Assembly: GCA_015904075.1 (NCBI GenBank)
Contig: JABMDH010000139.1
Coordinates: forward strand, 1 to 22,590
Direction: 5' to 3'
DNA length: 22,590 bases
DNA from: Nitrospira sp.
GTDB taxonomy: Bacteria; Nitrospirota; Nitrospiria; Nitrospirales; Nitrospiraceae
In this document: positions 13,763-22,518 of the stretch, one piece after another
Layout of the letters: each line of letters begins with the position of its first letter
Position numbering within the stretch: position 1 is the first letter of the stretch
The notes under the pieces: generated by a model
What the model was told of the DNA's origin: nothing
The model's database searches: none
Seen by the model: only the letters and a program-made list of their open reading frames with translations
Program-made: the position numbers and the translations under genes

Positions 13763-15679
13763 ATGCGAGTGACGCCCTTAGTCTGGATCAGTTTAGGTTT
13801 AGTCAGCCTGACGGTCAGCGTCATGTTGGCAGGGGATTCGCTTGTGGATCTGGTGCCGAACCAAGAGCGCCAGATCCTTGAGCTCCGTCGAAACCTTTCA
13901 GAATCGTTAGCGGTCCAGTATTCAGCGTTGGCGGAACGCGATCAAATCGAGACGGTGAAGTTTGCGATGGGGGAACTGGCCAAGCGAAACCAGGAGATCC
14001 TGTCGCTCGCGCTCCTTAAGAAAGACGGGTTGGTCCTGGCACAGATCGGGGAACACGCTCAGATATGGGTACAGCCACCAGGGGAAGAATCCAACTTAAA
14101 CTTTTTCCAGGTTCCAATCGTTGCCGGTGAACAGCCATGGGGAGTGCTCCAGATTGCTTTTCGACAAGCCGACAAGTCTTGGCGTCACTGGTTCCTCACG
14201 GACCCGTGGGTGCGATTTCTTGGGTTTGTCAGTGGGGTAGGATTTCTAGGGTACCTCTTTTTCATGAAACGCACGCTACGTCAACTCGATCCGTCCAGAG
14301 TGGTTCCGACTCGCGTAAAGGCTGCGCTTGATGCGCTCACACAAGGCGTGGTCATGATTGATATGCAGGAGCTCATCGTTTTGGCGAATGATGCGTTCTG
14401 TCAAGCCGCCGGTAAGCCGGTGACGTCATTGATTGGGTCAGATCTCAGCGCGCTCACCTGGAAGACTGCCGCATCATCCGCCTGTCAGATTTTGGAGCAT
14501 CCCTGGACGAGAGCGATCATGGAGAAACAGCCGCAAGATAACGTGTTCTTGCTTCTCGATTCCCCGGAGAGTGACCAGCGAAAATTTATCGTGAATGTCG
14601 TTCCAATTATGGACGATGGGTCGACAGTGAGAGGAGCCCTGGTTTCTTTCCATGACGTCACCGAATTGGATCGTGCAAATTCACAACTCAAAGACGCGAA
14701 CAACGAGTTGGAGTCCTCACGCGGCCAGATTCTGAAGAAGAACCAAGAACTAGAGACCATGAATGCGAATCTCTTTGTCGAGATCAATCAACGAAAAAAG
14801 GCTGAGACGGAAAAAGAAAGGCTGTATCAGGAGCTCATGCAGGCATCCCGACAGGCCGGCATGGCGGATGTGGCATCGAGCGTACTGCATAACGCCGGGA
14901 ATGTGCTCAACAGCATCAACGTTTCGACGGATACCTTGTTGAAGGCCGTGAAGAAACCAGGAGTCGAAGATGTCTGCCGTATTGCGTCCATGTTTCATGA
15001 GCATCAAAACAACCTGTATCAGTTTTTGACCGCTGATCAAAAAGGGAGACAGATTCCTGCCTACTTGAGTTTAGTCGCTGAATCCCTGAGTGGAAATCAC
15101 CAAACTATCCAGAATGAGCTCGATGCTCTCATGAAACAGGTTGACCACCTCAAGCAAGTCATCACGGTGCCACACGATGTCGCGCGCGCCGGGAATGTTC
15201 TGGAGCCGGTGTTCGCTGAGGAATTGATGGAGCAAGCCGTGTTGATCGCGATGCCGGAACTAGCGCGGTATCGAATCGAGATTATACGGGAATACCACCC
15301 TGTCCCAAGAATTATGACGGATCGGCATCAGGTCTTACAGATATTGGTGAATGTGATTACGAATGCGAGAAATGCCATGGTGGAATATCCGGGCCGGGCG
15401 CACCAGCTCAGCTTACGAGTCGGTATGATGCAGGACGGTAATCGATCGGTGAGATTTGAGGTGGCCGATACCGGATGCGGTATTGCGGCTGAGAATATCC
15501 CTCGTCTGTTCGCTCAGGGCTTTACAACTCGAAAGGCTGGACGAGGCCTCGGGCTTCACAGTGCTGCCATCTCTGCCAAGAGTCTTGGCGGATCTATTCA
15601 AGCGCATAGTGAGGGAGAAGGGTACGGCGCGATCTTTGTGCTCGATCTCCCGCCAACTCTAGCAGAGGCTGTCGCATGA
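13763..15679 (+). CDS. Membrane sensor histidine kinase with PAS domain
   Basis: Inner-membrane kinase of 638 residues that autophosphorylates on His and passes phosphate to the receiver protein encoded by the overlapping next gene. Transmembrane segment 1 is about 5-23, an extracytoplasmic sensor of no known fold about 24-148, and segment 2 about 149-168. A PAS domain occupies about 184-310 (ALDALTQGVVMIDMQELIVL). A coiled-coil leads to a variant H-box, SSVLHNAGNVLNSI with His376. The ATPase domain has an N-box with N534 (NVITNARNAM), a G1 box D569-TGCGI and a G2 box GRGLGLHSAA. The H-box differs from the ordinary HE-[IL]-RTPL form and belongs to the LHN(V/A)GNVLNS group. Start ATG at 13763 follows a weak AGGGGA. 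The stop overlaps the next start (ATGA). A likely input for the surface-protein cluster upstream, by position only. Confidence 0.93.
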   Translation: MRVTPLVWISLGLVSLTVSVMLAGDSLVDLVPNQERQILELRRNLSESLAVQYSALAERDQIETVKFAMGELAKRNQEILSLALLKKDGLVLAQIGEHAQIWVQPPGEESNLNFFQVPIVAGEQPWGVLQIAFRQADKSWRHWFLTDPWVRFLGFVSGVGFLGYLFFMKRTLRQLDPSRVVPTRVKAALDALTQGVVMIDMQELIVLANDAFCQAAGKPVTSLIGSDLSALTWKTAASSACQILEHPWTRAIMEKQPQDNVFLLLDSPESDQRKFIVNVVPIMDDGSTVRGALVSFHDVTELDRANSQLKDANNELESSRGQILKKNQELETMNANLFVEINQRKKAETEKERLYQELMQASRQAGMADVASSVLHNAGNVLNSINVSTDTLLKAVKKPGVEDVCRIASMFHEHQNNLYQFLTADQKGRQIPAYLSLVAESLSGNHQTIQNELDALMKQVDHLKQVITVPHDVARAGNVLEPVFAEELMEQAVLIAMPELARYRIEIIREYHPVPRIMTDRHQVLQILVNVITNARNAMVEYPGRAHQLSLRVGMMQDGNRSVRFEVADTGCGIAAENIPRLFAQGFTTRKAGRGLGLHSAAISAKSLGGSIQAHSEGEGYGAIFVLDLPPTLAEAVA

Positions 15680-16932
15680 CCAATCAAGAGATGATGAACA
15701 ACCGGCGGATTCTCGTCGTCGATGACAACCATGCCATCCATGATGACTTCAATAAAGTGTTTCGCTCAGATATCCACGAAGCGAACCTTGATCAAGCACG
15801 GGCTGCTTTGTTCGGTAGCCCGCAACCCTTGCAGGAGTCCGAACAGTTTGTGCTGGATTGTGCCGATCAGGGGCAGCGCGCCCTGACCATGGTGCAGTCC
15901 GCACTAAAGGAAGGCCGGCCGTATTCCGTGGGATTTATCGACATGAGGATGCCGACCGGGTGGGATGGGCTGGAGACGGTTGAACGTCTTTGGAAAGAGG
16001 ACCCAGAGCTACAGGTGGTTATCTGCACGGCCTATTCTGACCAGCCCTGGGATGAGATCCGGCGTCGAATCGGTCGAAACGACAAGCTGCTTATCCTCCA
16101 AAAACCGTTCAGCAGCGTTGAAGTGTTGCAGCTCGCGAGCGCACTCTGCCGAAAATGGAGTCTGGCTCATCAGGTGGGCAAACAGCTGAGCGAATTAAAT
16201 CAGCTCATTGACGAACGCACGGCGGAACTGCAGCGCATGAACGATCGGCTGACGCATCTGAATCAGTGCTTGGTGCGAACCGCAGCGGACCTCGATGCGG
16301 CTCAAGCGGAGATTTCCCTCAAAAATACGGAGCTGGAACGGGTAGCGTCTCGCGATTCCCTGACGGGGTGCCTCAAGCGCCGTGCTGTGTACATGAGTCT
16401 TGAAACGGCGTTTGCAGAAAGTCGTGAACAGGGTGTCGAACTTTGTTGTGTGATGGTCGATATCGACCATTTCAAAAATGTGAACGACCAATTTGGGCCT
16501 ACGGTCGGGGATCACGCCATCCAAGCGGTCGCTGCTTGTCTGTGCAGCGCCGTGCGGCTGACAGATGTCGTCGGTCGTTATGGGGGAGAGGAATTCTGTT
16601 TGGTGCTTCCGCGCACGACGATAGCGGAAGCCGCAGAGATGGCAGAGCGCCTTCGAGTTCGTATTGAAATAGAAGCAGGGAATCGGGTACGCACGTCGTG
16701 CAAGCTGGCGATGACGGTGAGTTGTGGAATATCGTCCACGAAGCTGGGGGCGGATACCCCGCTAGAATTGATTGATCAAGCCGACAAAGCGCTGTACGCT
16801 GCCAAAGAATCCGGGCGGAATTGTGTCATGGTACTCGACCCGATCATCACCGGGCCCGACGCACGTGATTTAGCTGAGCCGAAAGTCCGGCGGATCACTC
16901 CACGTCCATCGGACCCGGAGGATTCCCTGTAG
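15676..16932 (+). CDS. Response regulator with receiver and GGDEF (diguanylate cyclase) domains
   Basis: A cytoplasmic protein of 418 residues that makes c-di-GMP from two GTP when phosphorylated. The receiver domain (about 9-160) has acidic residues D16-D17, phosphoacceptor D89 (FIDMRMP), T118 and K143 (QKPF). The distance from D17 to D89 is about 30 residues longer than in CheY-like domains, so there is an insertion around 35-65. A coiled coil spans about 165-225. The GGDEF domain has DSLTGCLKRRA, the active-site GGEEF (303-307), and an inhibitory I-site R294-LTD297 five residues upstream, so it should be active and product-inhibited. Substitutions are small: LKRR for LxNRR, and GPTVGD for GHxxGD. 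It is translationally coupled to the kinase by an ATGA overlap and is its likely partner. Confidence 0.95.
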   Translation: MTNQEMMNNRRILVVDDNHAIHDDFNKVFRSDIHEANLDQARAALFGSPQPLQESEQFVLDCADQGQRALTMVQSALKEGRPYSVGFIDMRMPTGWDGLETVERLWKEDPELQVVICTAYSDQPWDEIRRRIGRNDKLLILQKPFSSVEVLQLASALCRKWSLAHQVGKQLSELNQLIDERTAELQRMNDRLTHLNQCLVRTAADLDAAQAEISLKNTELERVASRDSLTGCLKRRAVYMSLETAFAESREQGVELCCVMVDIDHFKNVNDQFGPTVGDHAIQAVAACLCSAVRLTDVVGRYGGEEFCLVLPRTTIAEAAEMAERLRVRIEIEAGNRVRTSCKLAMTVSCGISSTKLGADTPLELIDQADKALYAAKESGRNCVMVLDPIITGPDARDLAEPKVRRITPRPSDPEDSL

Positions 16933-17202
16933 GCGAGTGTGTTCCCTGCGCAAACGAGACATGCCCCCCCCCTTCCACCGATTGGCACTCCGCCTGCGAT
17001 AGCCAGAGTGGTTCTTCTTACTCATCGGCCGGATTCTCCCAATGGCAATCGTTGAACCAGGTATGATTGCGAGTTCCGGGAGGAGCACAGAAGAGCGGCT
17101 CCTCTTGAGGTCTCAGTGCAAGCAGAGTACATAAGGAGTTAGAATATGGCGGGCGCCGTAGTGTGAGGCGGTGGCAGTTCGTGGCGCGAGGATCGGGGGA
17201 CG
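16933..17202. other. Upstream region of the sdh operon
   Basis: 270 bp without a protein gene. TGGCAC-N5-CTGCG at 16983-16998 has sigma-54 spacing (GG-N10-GC) with one mismatch in the -12 box; it may be chance. A 7-bp hairpin, GAGGAGC (17080-17086) with GCTCCTC (17098-17104), has no T-run. AAGGAG at 17133-17138 precedes a 6-codon frame at 17146-17166 (MAGAVV, stop TGA) that is in frame with sdhC. No convincing sigma-70 promoter was found. Confidence 0.35.
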
Positions 17203-17880
17203 ATGCAGCGCGTCGGCTGGGTTCGGTCATCATTGGGCGGCAGAGTAGTCGTATCGCTGACAGGCCTGTGGCTTGTCGGGTTTGTTGTGTTCCACATGCT
17301 CGGCAATCTGCAAGTCTTTGAAGGACCCGACGCGCTCAATAGTTATGCGGCGATGTTGCGCGAGATGCCGATGTTCCTATGGGCTGTGCGGATTGGGTTA
17401 CTTGGCGTCGCGATCTTCCACATTGCCTTGGCGATTCAGTTGGCTCTGCGCAATCGACGCGCCCGCCCGGTGGGGTATGCCACCCGTGAATATCGGCACG
17501 CGTCCGTGGCTTCTCGCACGATGGCGCTCACCGGCAGTGTGTTGTTGGTTTTTGTCGTGTTTCACCTGCTGCATCTGACAGCGGGGCTCACTGATCCATC
17601 GAGTAATCATCGATTGGATGCAGGAGGCCATGTCGATGTCTATGGCAAAGTTGTCCATGCCTTTCAGAACCCTCTTTATGTCGTGATCTATCTCGTCGGG
17701 CAACTTGCACTCGGTGTGCATCTGAGCCATGCAGTATCCGGCAGCTTGCAGACACTGGGGATTGAGCATGCGGCCTTCAATCGCCTGTTCAAAGCGGCGG
17801 GGCCGGCGGTTGCAGTAATAGTTGTGTTCGGCAATCTGGCGATTATCTTTGCCATCTTTCTTGGACTTGTGCGCGCGTGA
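17203..17880 (+). CDS. sdhC: Succinate dehydrogenase/fumarate reductase cytochrome b subunit
   Basis: Five-helix membrane subunit (225 residues) that anchors the complex and passes electrons between the iron-sulfur subunit and quinone. The single-polypeptide form with five transmembrane segments matches the di-haem class of Bacillus SdhC and Wolinella FrdC. Helices start with [18 protein letters not shown] (about 18-35); candidate haem-ligand histidines are H31, H73, H121 or H124, H152, and H173 or H176. Start ATG at 17203 gives the N terminus typical of the family ([15 protein letters not shown]); its Shine-Dalgarno is the loose GAGGATCGGGGGA. The stronger AAGGAG at 17133 belongs to a short in-frame frame that hits TGA. 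The stop overlaps the next start (GTGA). Direction (oxidising succinate or reducing fumarate) cannot be read from sequence; frdC is the alternative name. Confidence 0.93.
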   Translation: MQRVGWVRSSLGGRVVVSLTGLWLVGFVVFHMLGNLQVFEGPDALNSYAAMLREMPMFLWAVRIGLLGVAIFHIALAIQLALRNRRARPVGYATREYRHASVASRTMALTGSVLLVFVVFHLLHLTAGLTDPSSNHRLDAGGHVDVYGKVVHAFQNPLYVVIYLVGQLALGVHLSHAVSGSLQTLGIEHAAFNRLFKAAGPAVAVIVVFGNLAIIFAIFLGLVRA

Positions 17881-19790
17881 CAATACTCGATGCCAAGATT
17901 CCCTCCGGGCCGCTGGAGGCCAAATGGGACCGACGCCGGTTCAGTGAAAAGCTTGTGAGCCCCGCCAATAAGCGGCGGATCAAAATCATCGTCGTTGGGA
18001 GCGGTTTGGCCGGCGCCAGTGCGGCCTCTACGTTGGGGCAGCTCGGTTATGACGTGGAGTGTTTCTGTTTCCAGGACAGCCCGCGTCGTGCCCACAGTAT
18101 TGCGGCACAAGGCGGGATTAATGCGGCAAAAAATTATCAGGACGACGGAGATAGCGTCGCGCGACTTTTCTACGATACGATCAAAGGCGGAGATTTCCGT
18201 TCACGTGAGGCGAACGTCTATCGCCTCGCTCAGGTCAGCACACAGATTATCGATCAATGTGTGGCGCTTGGTGTTCCCTTTGCCAGGGAGTACGGCGGCC
18301 AGTTGGCCAACCGTTCGTTCGGCGGTGTGCAGGTATCCCGGACATTTTATTGCCGAGGCCAGACCGGACAGCAGTTGCTCTTGGGTGCGTATTCTGCGCT
18401 CTGCTGGCAAATCGAACGCGGCCGGGTCACCATGCGTCCGCGCACTGATATGCTCGATCTCATCATTGACGAGGGGCATGCGCGAGGGATTGTGGTCCGC
18501 GACTTGGTCACCGGTCAGATCACGGCCCATACCGCGCACGCCGTCGTGTTGGCAACCGGCGGGTACAGCAATGTCTACTATCTATCTACAAATGCCATTG
18601 GCAGCAATGTGACTGCAACGTACCGCGCCTGGAAACAAGGCGCCGCCTTTGCCAATCCCTGCTTCACGCAGATCCACCCCACGGCGATCCCGCCGGCAGA
18701 AACACAGCAGGCCAAGTTGACGCTGATGTCCGAATCCCTCCGGAACGACGGGCGGCTCTGGGTTCCGGCCATACCATCGGACAGCCGGCCTCCTGGCGCA
18801 ATCCCTTCTTCTGAGCGGGACTATTTCCTGGAACGCCGCTATCCGGGTTTCGGCAACCTGGTGCCTCGAGATGTCGCCTCCCGCGCCGTCAAATCGTTAT
18901 GCGATGAGGGGCGGGGAGTCGGGCCGGGCGGCCAAGGGGTCTATTTGGATTTCAGCGATGTGATTGAGCAGCAAGGGGCCGATGTTGTACGCGAGCGGTA
19001 CGGCAACCTGTTCGATATGTATCGGCGGATCACCGGGGAAGATGCCTACCAGGCACCTATGCGCATCTATCCGGCGCCGCATTATACGATGGGGGGGCTC
19101 TGGGTCGATTACAATCTTATGAGCACCATTCCCGGCCTCTTTGTCATCGGCGAGGCAAATTTTGCGGACCACGGTGCGAACCGATTGGGTGCCAGCTCGT
19201 TGATGCAGGGGCTGGCCGACGGGTATTTCATCCTGCCCTATACGATCGGACATTATTTGGCTACGACGAGGCTGGAGTTGCCGGTAGCGGATTCCGGCGT
19301 GTCTCGTGCAGCGGTGGAGCGTGTTACGGGTAGGTTGACTAAGTTGCTTCAGCCGAGCGGACGTCGAACGGCTGCCTCATTCCATCGGGAACTGGGCAGG
19401 ATATTGTGGGATTACTGTGGAATGGCGCGCTCTGACTCAGGGCTGAATCGGGCGCTACAGGAGATTCCGGCGTTGCGCGAAGAATTTTGGCGCAGTGTGG
19501 TGGTCCCTGGGTCAGGAGAAACGTTCAATCAAGAGCTGGAGTATGCGGGACGGGTTGCGGACTTCCTCGAATTCGGCGAATTGCTTTGCCACGACGCTCT
19601 GTATCGGAAGGAGTCGTGCGGGGCACATTTCCGAGAGGAGCATCAAACCGCCGATGGCGAACCGAAGCGTGACGATGAGCGATTCTCCCATGTTGCCGCG
19701 TGGGAGTATCGGGAGGATGGTCCACCCATTCTGCACAAGGAGCCGCTCGCCTTCGAGTTCGTGCAGCCGACGACCAGAAGCTATCAATAG
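17877..19790 (+). CDS. sdhA: Succinate dehydrogenase/fumarate reductase flavoprotein subunit
   Basis: Catalytic FAD subunit (637 residues) that interconverts succinate and fumarate on the cytoplasmic face. Motifs in order: dinucleotide fold [14 protein letters not shown] (37-50); [14 protein letters not shown] with H73 as covalent FAD attachment; [29 protein letters not shown] with active-site Arg; [21 protein letters not shown] with substrate-binding His; and [21 protein letters not shown]. The start is GTG at 17877, overlapping the sdhC stop as GTGA, so translation is coupled. The length fits the epsilon-proteobacterial/Bacteroidetes type. The C-terminal ~60 residues, after the cap domain, are charged and end at 19790, ahead of a 114-bp gap before sdhB. 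frdA is the alternative name, for example if the reductive TCA cycle is used. Confidence 0.96.
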   Translation: MTILDAKIPSGPLEAKWDRRRFSEKLVSPANKRRIKIIVVGSGLAGASAASTLGQLGYDVECFCFQDSPRRAHSIAAQGGINAAKNYQDDGDSVARLFYDTIKGGDFRSREANVYRLAQVSTQIIDQCVALGVPFAREYGGQLANRSFGGVQVSRTFYCRGQTGQQLLLGAYSALCWQIERGRVTMRPRTDMLDLIIDEGHARGIVVRDLVTGQITAHTAHAVVLATGGYSNVYYLSTNAIGSNVTATYRAWKQGAAFANPCFTQIHPTAIPPAETQQAKLTLMSESLRNDGRLWVPAIPSDSRPPGAIPSSERDYFLERRYPGFGNLVPRDVASRAVKSLCDEGRGVGPGGQGVYLDFSDVIEQQGADVVRERYGNLFDMYRRITGEDAYQAPMRIYPAPHYTMGGLWVDYNLMSTIPGLFVIGEANFADHGANRLGASSLMQGLADGYFILPYTIGHYLATTRLELPVADSGVSRAAVERVTGRLTKLLQPSGRRTAASFHRELGRILWDYCGMARSDSGLNRALQEIPALREEFWRSVVVPGSGETFNQELEYAGRVADFLEFGELLCHDALYRKESCGAHFREEHQTADGEPKRDDERFSHVAAWEYREDGPPILHKEPLAFEFVQPTTRSYQ

Positions 19791-19904
19791 TCGGTGAGGG
19801 GTGAGTGGTCAAGGGGAAGGAGTTGGGGTGAGAGGTACGGGGGCAGGGGCAAGGCGTGATACAGAAAGTGTGAGGGGATTGGGCGAGAGGCTGATAGGGA
19901 AGGC
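19791..19904 (+). repeat. G-rich spacer with GGGGTGAG-like units between sdhA and sdhB
   Basis: This 114-bp gap is almost purely G and A on the plus strand. It has repeated GGGGTGAG/GTGAGGGG-like units and five runs of four or five G (19798-19863), which could fold as a G-quadruplex in DNA or RNA. No ORF or promoter was recognised. It interrupts an otherwise tightly packed operon. Confidence 0.45.
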
Positions 19905-20693
19905 ATGACGTTCACTCTGAAAGTTTGGCGGCAGCCGGGGCCTGATGACAAAGGCTGGTTTGCGGTCTATGAAGCTCAAGATGTCAGCCCTGACATGTCA
20001 TTTCTGGAAATGCTCGATGGGATGAATCAGCGCTTGGTTCTGGCTGGTGAAGAGCCTGTGGCGTTCGAGCATGACTGCCGCGAGGGGATTTGCGGGAGTT
20101 GTTCGCTCGTGATCAACGGGGTGCCGCATGGCCCCGAACGCGGGATCACGACGTGCCAACTCTATATGCGGCAGTTTTCCGATGGTGCCACAATTACGAT
20201 CGAGCCCTGGCGTGCCCGCGCCTTCCCCATTATCAAAGATCTTGTCGTAGACCGGCGGGCGCTGGATCGGGTGATGCAGTCAGGGGGCTATATCTCCATC
20301 AATACCGGCGGGGCGGTGGACGGCAATGTCCTGTTGATCGGCAAAGAGCAGGCTGAGACCGCAATGGATGCGGCTTCATGTATCGGTTGCGGTGCCTGTA
20401 TCGCTGCGTGCAAGAATGCATCGGCCATGCTGTTTGTGGCAGCCAAAGTTTCTCATCTGGCTGCGCTGCCACAAGGTAAGCCGGAGCGCGCCCGTCGTGT
20501 TATGGCGATGATGGAGGCCATGGACCGGGAAGGCTTTGGCTCCTGTGGAAATCAATATGAGTGCGAAGCGGTGTGTCCCAAGAATATCAGCGTCCGTTTC
20601 ATTGCCACGCTTCAGCGGGAATATATCCGTGCCGGCATCGTGGAGTCTGGTTTGCAGACAGAACCGGACCCGGCCGATGAAGGACCTGGCTAG
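19905..20693 (+). CDS. sdhB: Succinate dehydrogenase/fumarate reductase iron-sulfur subunit
   Basis: Electron-transfer subunit (262 residues) linking FAD to the haems. The N-terminal plant-ferredoxin domain binds [2Fe-2S] through C58, C63, C66 and C84 ([11 protein letters not shown], then TTCQ). The C-terminal domain has [12 protein letters not shown] (C159, C162, C165, C169) and [11 protein letters not shown] (C214, C220, C224) for the [4Fe-4S] and [3Fe-4S] clusters; all expected cysteines are present. Start ATG at 19905 follows AGGGAAGGC. It completes the C-A-B gene order seen in di-haem type complexes. The G-rich gap upstream may alter its expression relative to sdhCA. Confidence 0.96.
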   Translation: MTFTLKVWRQPGPDDKGWFAVYEAQDVSPDMSFLEMLDGMNQRLVLAGEEPVAFEHDCREGICGSCSLVINGVPHGPERGITTCQLYMRQFSDGATITIEPWRARAFPIIKDLVVDRRALDRVMQSGGYISINTGGAVDGNVLLIGKEQAETAMDAASCIGCGACIAACKNASAMLFVAAKVSHLAALPQGKPERARRVMAMMEAMDREGFGSCGNQYECEAVCPKNISVRFIATLQREYIRAGIVESGLQTEPDPADEGPG

Positions 20694-20754
20694 CGTTCTA
20701 TCCCAACGTGTGCTGGTCAGTGGCTGAGAGTGTTTGCGTGAGATGGCAATCAGC

Positions 20755-20782
20755 TTGACTGTGAGTGAAAGGCCTTTATAGT
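20755..20782 (+). promoter_or_regulatory. Sigma-70-type promoter for the PilZ gene
   Basis: TTGACT (20755-20760), a 16-bp spacer, then TATAGT (20777-20782). The predicted start is near 20789, about 44 nt before the ATG at 20833. Confidence 0.6.
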
Positions 20783-20832
20783 GCTATTTGGAGCAAGAAT
20801 GGCGCGTAAGTCAGTGACGGAGGCTGTGCTGA

Positions 20833-21390
20833 ATGAGCCGTCAGGTCATCTGTCCACATTGCCGGAAGGGCGGCGCATTTCGTTCACGGCCGCAGTCGCC
20901 GCGCGAATATCTCGCATCGTGGGTTTGGATTGTTCCCTTCCATTGTCAATTCTGTAGTCATCGATTCCTCGCCTGTCGGCTAGGAAGTGAGAGCTCTGAT
21001 CGTTTGATCGATCGCCGGGAGCATCTCCGTATTCCGGTGCGGCTGTGCCTGTCATTTTCAGGCGGGAAAATGCGCGGGGAAGGCACGGTGATGGATCTGT
21101 CTCTGGGCGGATGCATCATCACAAGCGATACAAATGTGCATGTCGATGACATTTTCTATCTCGAAATAGCTGTTGCAGAAGATGAACCTCCGATCGAAGT
21201 AGCGGCGATGGTCCGCTCCATCAGCGCGCGTGGCATTGCGTTCAAGTTTCTCCGGAAAGCTCAAGAAAACAAACGGCTGCTTTCGTTTATTCAGTCCCAT
21301 GCAGGATCTACCTCTTCCGTTCTCTCGAAAGTGGTCGAGTTGACAGGCGCTGCTCCACTTGCCCAGGACAGGGGTATTTCCGGCAAGTAG
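20833..21390 (+). CDS. Zinc-ribbon PilZ domain protein (c-di-GMP receptor)
   Basis: A predicted cytoplasmic protein of 185 residues. The N terminus has a zinc-ribbon pattern, C7-PH-C10 and C38-QF-C41. The PilZ domain at about 58-150 has both ligand motifs: R62-EHL-R66 (RxxxR) and D88-LS90-LGG93 (DxSxxG), so it should bind c-di-GMP. The ~35 residues after the domain look unstructured. ATG at 20833 has GGAGG at 20819-20823 with 9-nt spacing. A second, out-of-frame start at 20799 gives only 52 codons that overlap this gene. The nearest visible source of c-di-GMP is the GGEEF protein at 15676. Its stop lies 4 bp from the stop of the convergent gene. Confidence 0.88.
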   Translation: MSRQVICPHCRKGGAFRSRPQSPREYLASWVWIVPFHCQFCSHRFLACRLGSESSDRLIDRREHLRIPVRLCLSFSGGKMRGEGTVMDLSLGGCIITSDTNVHVDDIFYLEIAVAEDEPPIEVAAMVRSISARGIAFKFLRKAQENKRLLSFIQSHAGSTSSVLSKVVELTGAAPLAQDRGISGK

Positions 21391-21394
21391 TGCG

Positions 21395-21700
21395 CTAAAG
21401 CGGTGTTTCCCAGGCAGAAGAAAGCGGATAGTCCGTTATCAGACGGTCATGTTCCGCGAGGTCATAGGCTTCGATGGTCAGATCGTTTCGGCGTAGCGGC
21501 TCTATACACTGAGGAGAGGAAAGGAAGTCGATAAGGGCTTGGGCGCTCTCTTTGGTAGAAAACCGGCAGAGGCCGTATTCGGGCATGCTGGACGAGGGGT
21601 GCCAGAAGGCAAGGTCGATGGCACTGCCTTGATAGATGCCCAGCGTGTGATGTCGTACTTGAAACCCGCCTGGTAGTTGAGATGATCGTTCAAGAGACAC
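21395..21700 (-). CDS. Small hypothetical protein
   Basis: No family is recognised. From GTG at 21700 the frame gives 101 residues, with AGAGGA (21707-21712 on the plus strand, read as its complement) 6 nt upstream. The stretch from LGIYQGSAIDLAFWHPSSS through RRNDLTIEAYDLAEHDRL looks like an ordinary small soluble alpha/beta protein. The same frame stays open upstream to a TTG at 21898, but that extension is Arg- and Ser-rich, has no Shine-Dalgarno and reads less like protein. Another frame has an ATG at 21750 whose first ~35 residues look plausible, so a frameshift near 21640-21670 is possible. It is convergent with the PilZ gene and divergent from the bactofilin gene. Confidence 0.6.
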   Translation of the reverse strand: MSLERSSQLPGGFQVRHHTLGIYQGSAIDLAFWHPSSSMPEYGLCRFSTKESAQALIDFLSSPQCIEPLRRNDLTIEAYDLAEHDRLITDYPLSSAWETPL

Positions 21701-21900
21701 GCGACATCCTCTTCTAGACGCTCTTGATAAAGAGTAACGGATGATACCATGAGTGATATAGGTGTCTTCTACCCTCACGCGGCGATTTCTAGGGGATGAC
21801 CAGGTGGCGATCCGGGCTGAATGCCCACCAGGGCTTCCATCATGATCTGTGGGCTGCTCAATTAAATTGCGATAGAGACCGATAAAGGAAGGACTCAATG

Positions 21901-21928
21901 TTGACAGGGTGCAGGATTATATTATTTG
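21901..21928 (+). promoter_or_regulatory. Possible promoter for the bactofilin gene
   Basis: TTGACA at 21901-21906 is a perfect -35 box. The -10 box is unclear: TATTTG at 21923-21928 has 16-bp spacing but only three matches. TATTAT at 21920 is better but too close. It lies about 20-45 bp before the ATG. Confidence 0.4.
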
Positions 21929-21948
21929 AGGGATAGGGAGGCCATCGC

Positions 21949-22437
21949 ATGTGGAAGCAAGAGAATACCGCGTATGCTGAGGATGGAACAGCGCTGGTGA
22001 GACAAGGCTTCACGGGAGGGAGACCTGTGCCTGCGGACACGGTCATTGCCTTCATCGGAAAGGGTGTCGCGTTCAAGGGCGTGATTACCTATTCCGGTAC
22101 GGTGCGAATCGATGGGACCTTGGACGGTGAAATCTATACAGACGGAGGATTGATCGTGGGGCCCGAGGCGGTGATCACAGCCAAAGTCACAGCCGGGGTC
22201 GTTGTCTGCGAAGGCACGGTTAAGGGGAATATCCATGCTGAGGAGCGGATCACACTGCTGGATCCAGCCATGATCGAGGGAAGTCTGAATGCTCCCGTAC
22301 TGTCGGTTGAGGAAGGTGTACGCATGAACGGGACGCTGGAGATGGCGCCAGTGGTTCAACGGGTGGCGCCGCGCGAGGTCAAGCTCCATTCAGTAGGCCC
22401 CTCTAGCCGGTTGTCTGTCAAACAGGATGAGGAGTAA
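21949..22437 (+). CDS. Bactofilin (polymerising cytoskeletal protein)
   Basis: A 162-residue protein that should self-assemble into filaments of beta-helix subunits, often as a scaffold for cell shape, stalk, motility or polysaccharide machinery. The core, about residues 30-132, shows the repeating six-residue turn pattern (GKGVAFKGVITYSGTVRIDG, then DGEIYTDGGLIVG, AVITAKVTAGVVVCEG, GNIHAEERITLL, GSLNAPVLSVEEG). It is flanked by short disordered tails, as is usual. ATG at 21949 has AGGGAGG 7 nt upstream, so the start is secure. No M23 endopeptidase partner is seen next to it in the window. Confidence 0.94.
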   Translation: MWKQENTAYAEDGTALVRQGFTGGRPVPADTVIAFIGKGVAFKGVITYSGTVRIDGTLDGEIYTDGGLIVGPEAVITAKVTAGVVVCEGTVKGNIHAEERITLLDPAMIEGSLNAPVLSVEEGVRMNGTLEMAPVVQRVAPREVKLHSVGPSSRLSVKQDEE

Positions 22438-22518
22438 GGCGGGCTCGACAGCTCTTTCTCTAAGAAACTGGTGCGCTGAGCGATGTGAGAAATGTTGCGG
22501 TCGGCAGGTAGCTCGTAC

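Noticed and set aside
20799..20957. 52-codon frame with GGAG just after the promoter, overlapping the PilZ gene
   Set aside because: It overlaps the PilZ start out of frame, its GGAG lies on the predicted transcript start, and the peptide resembles nothing known.
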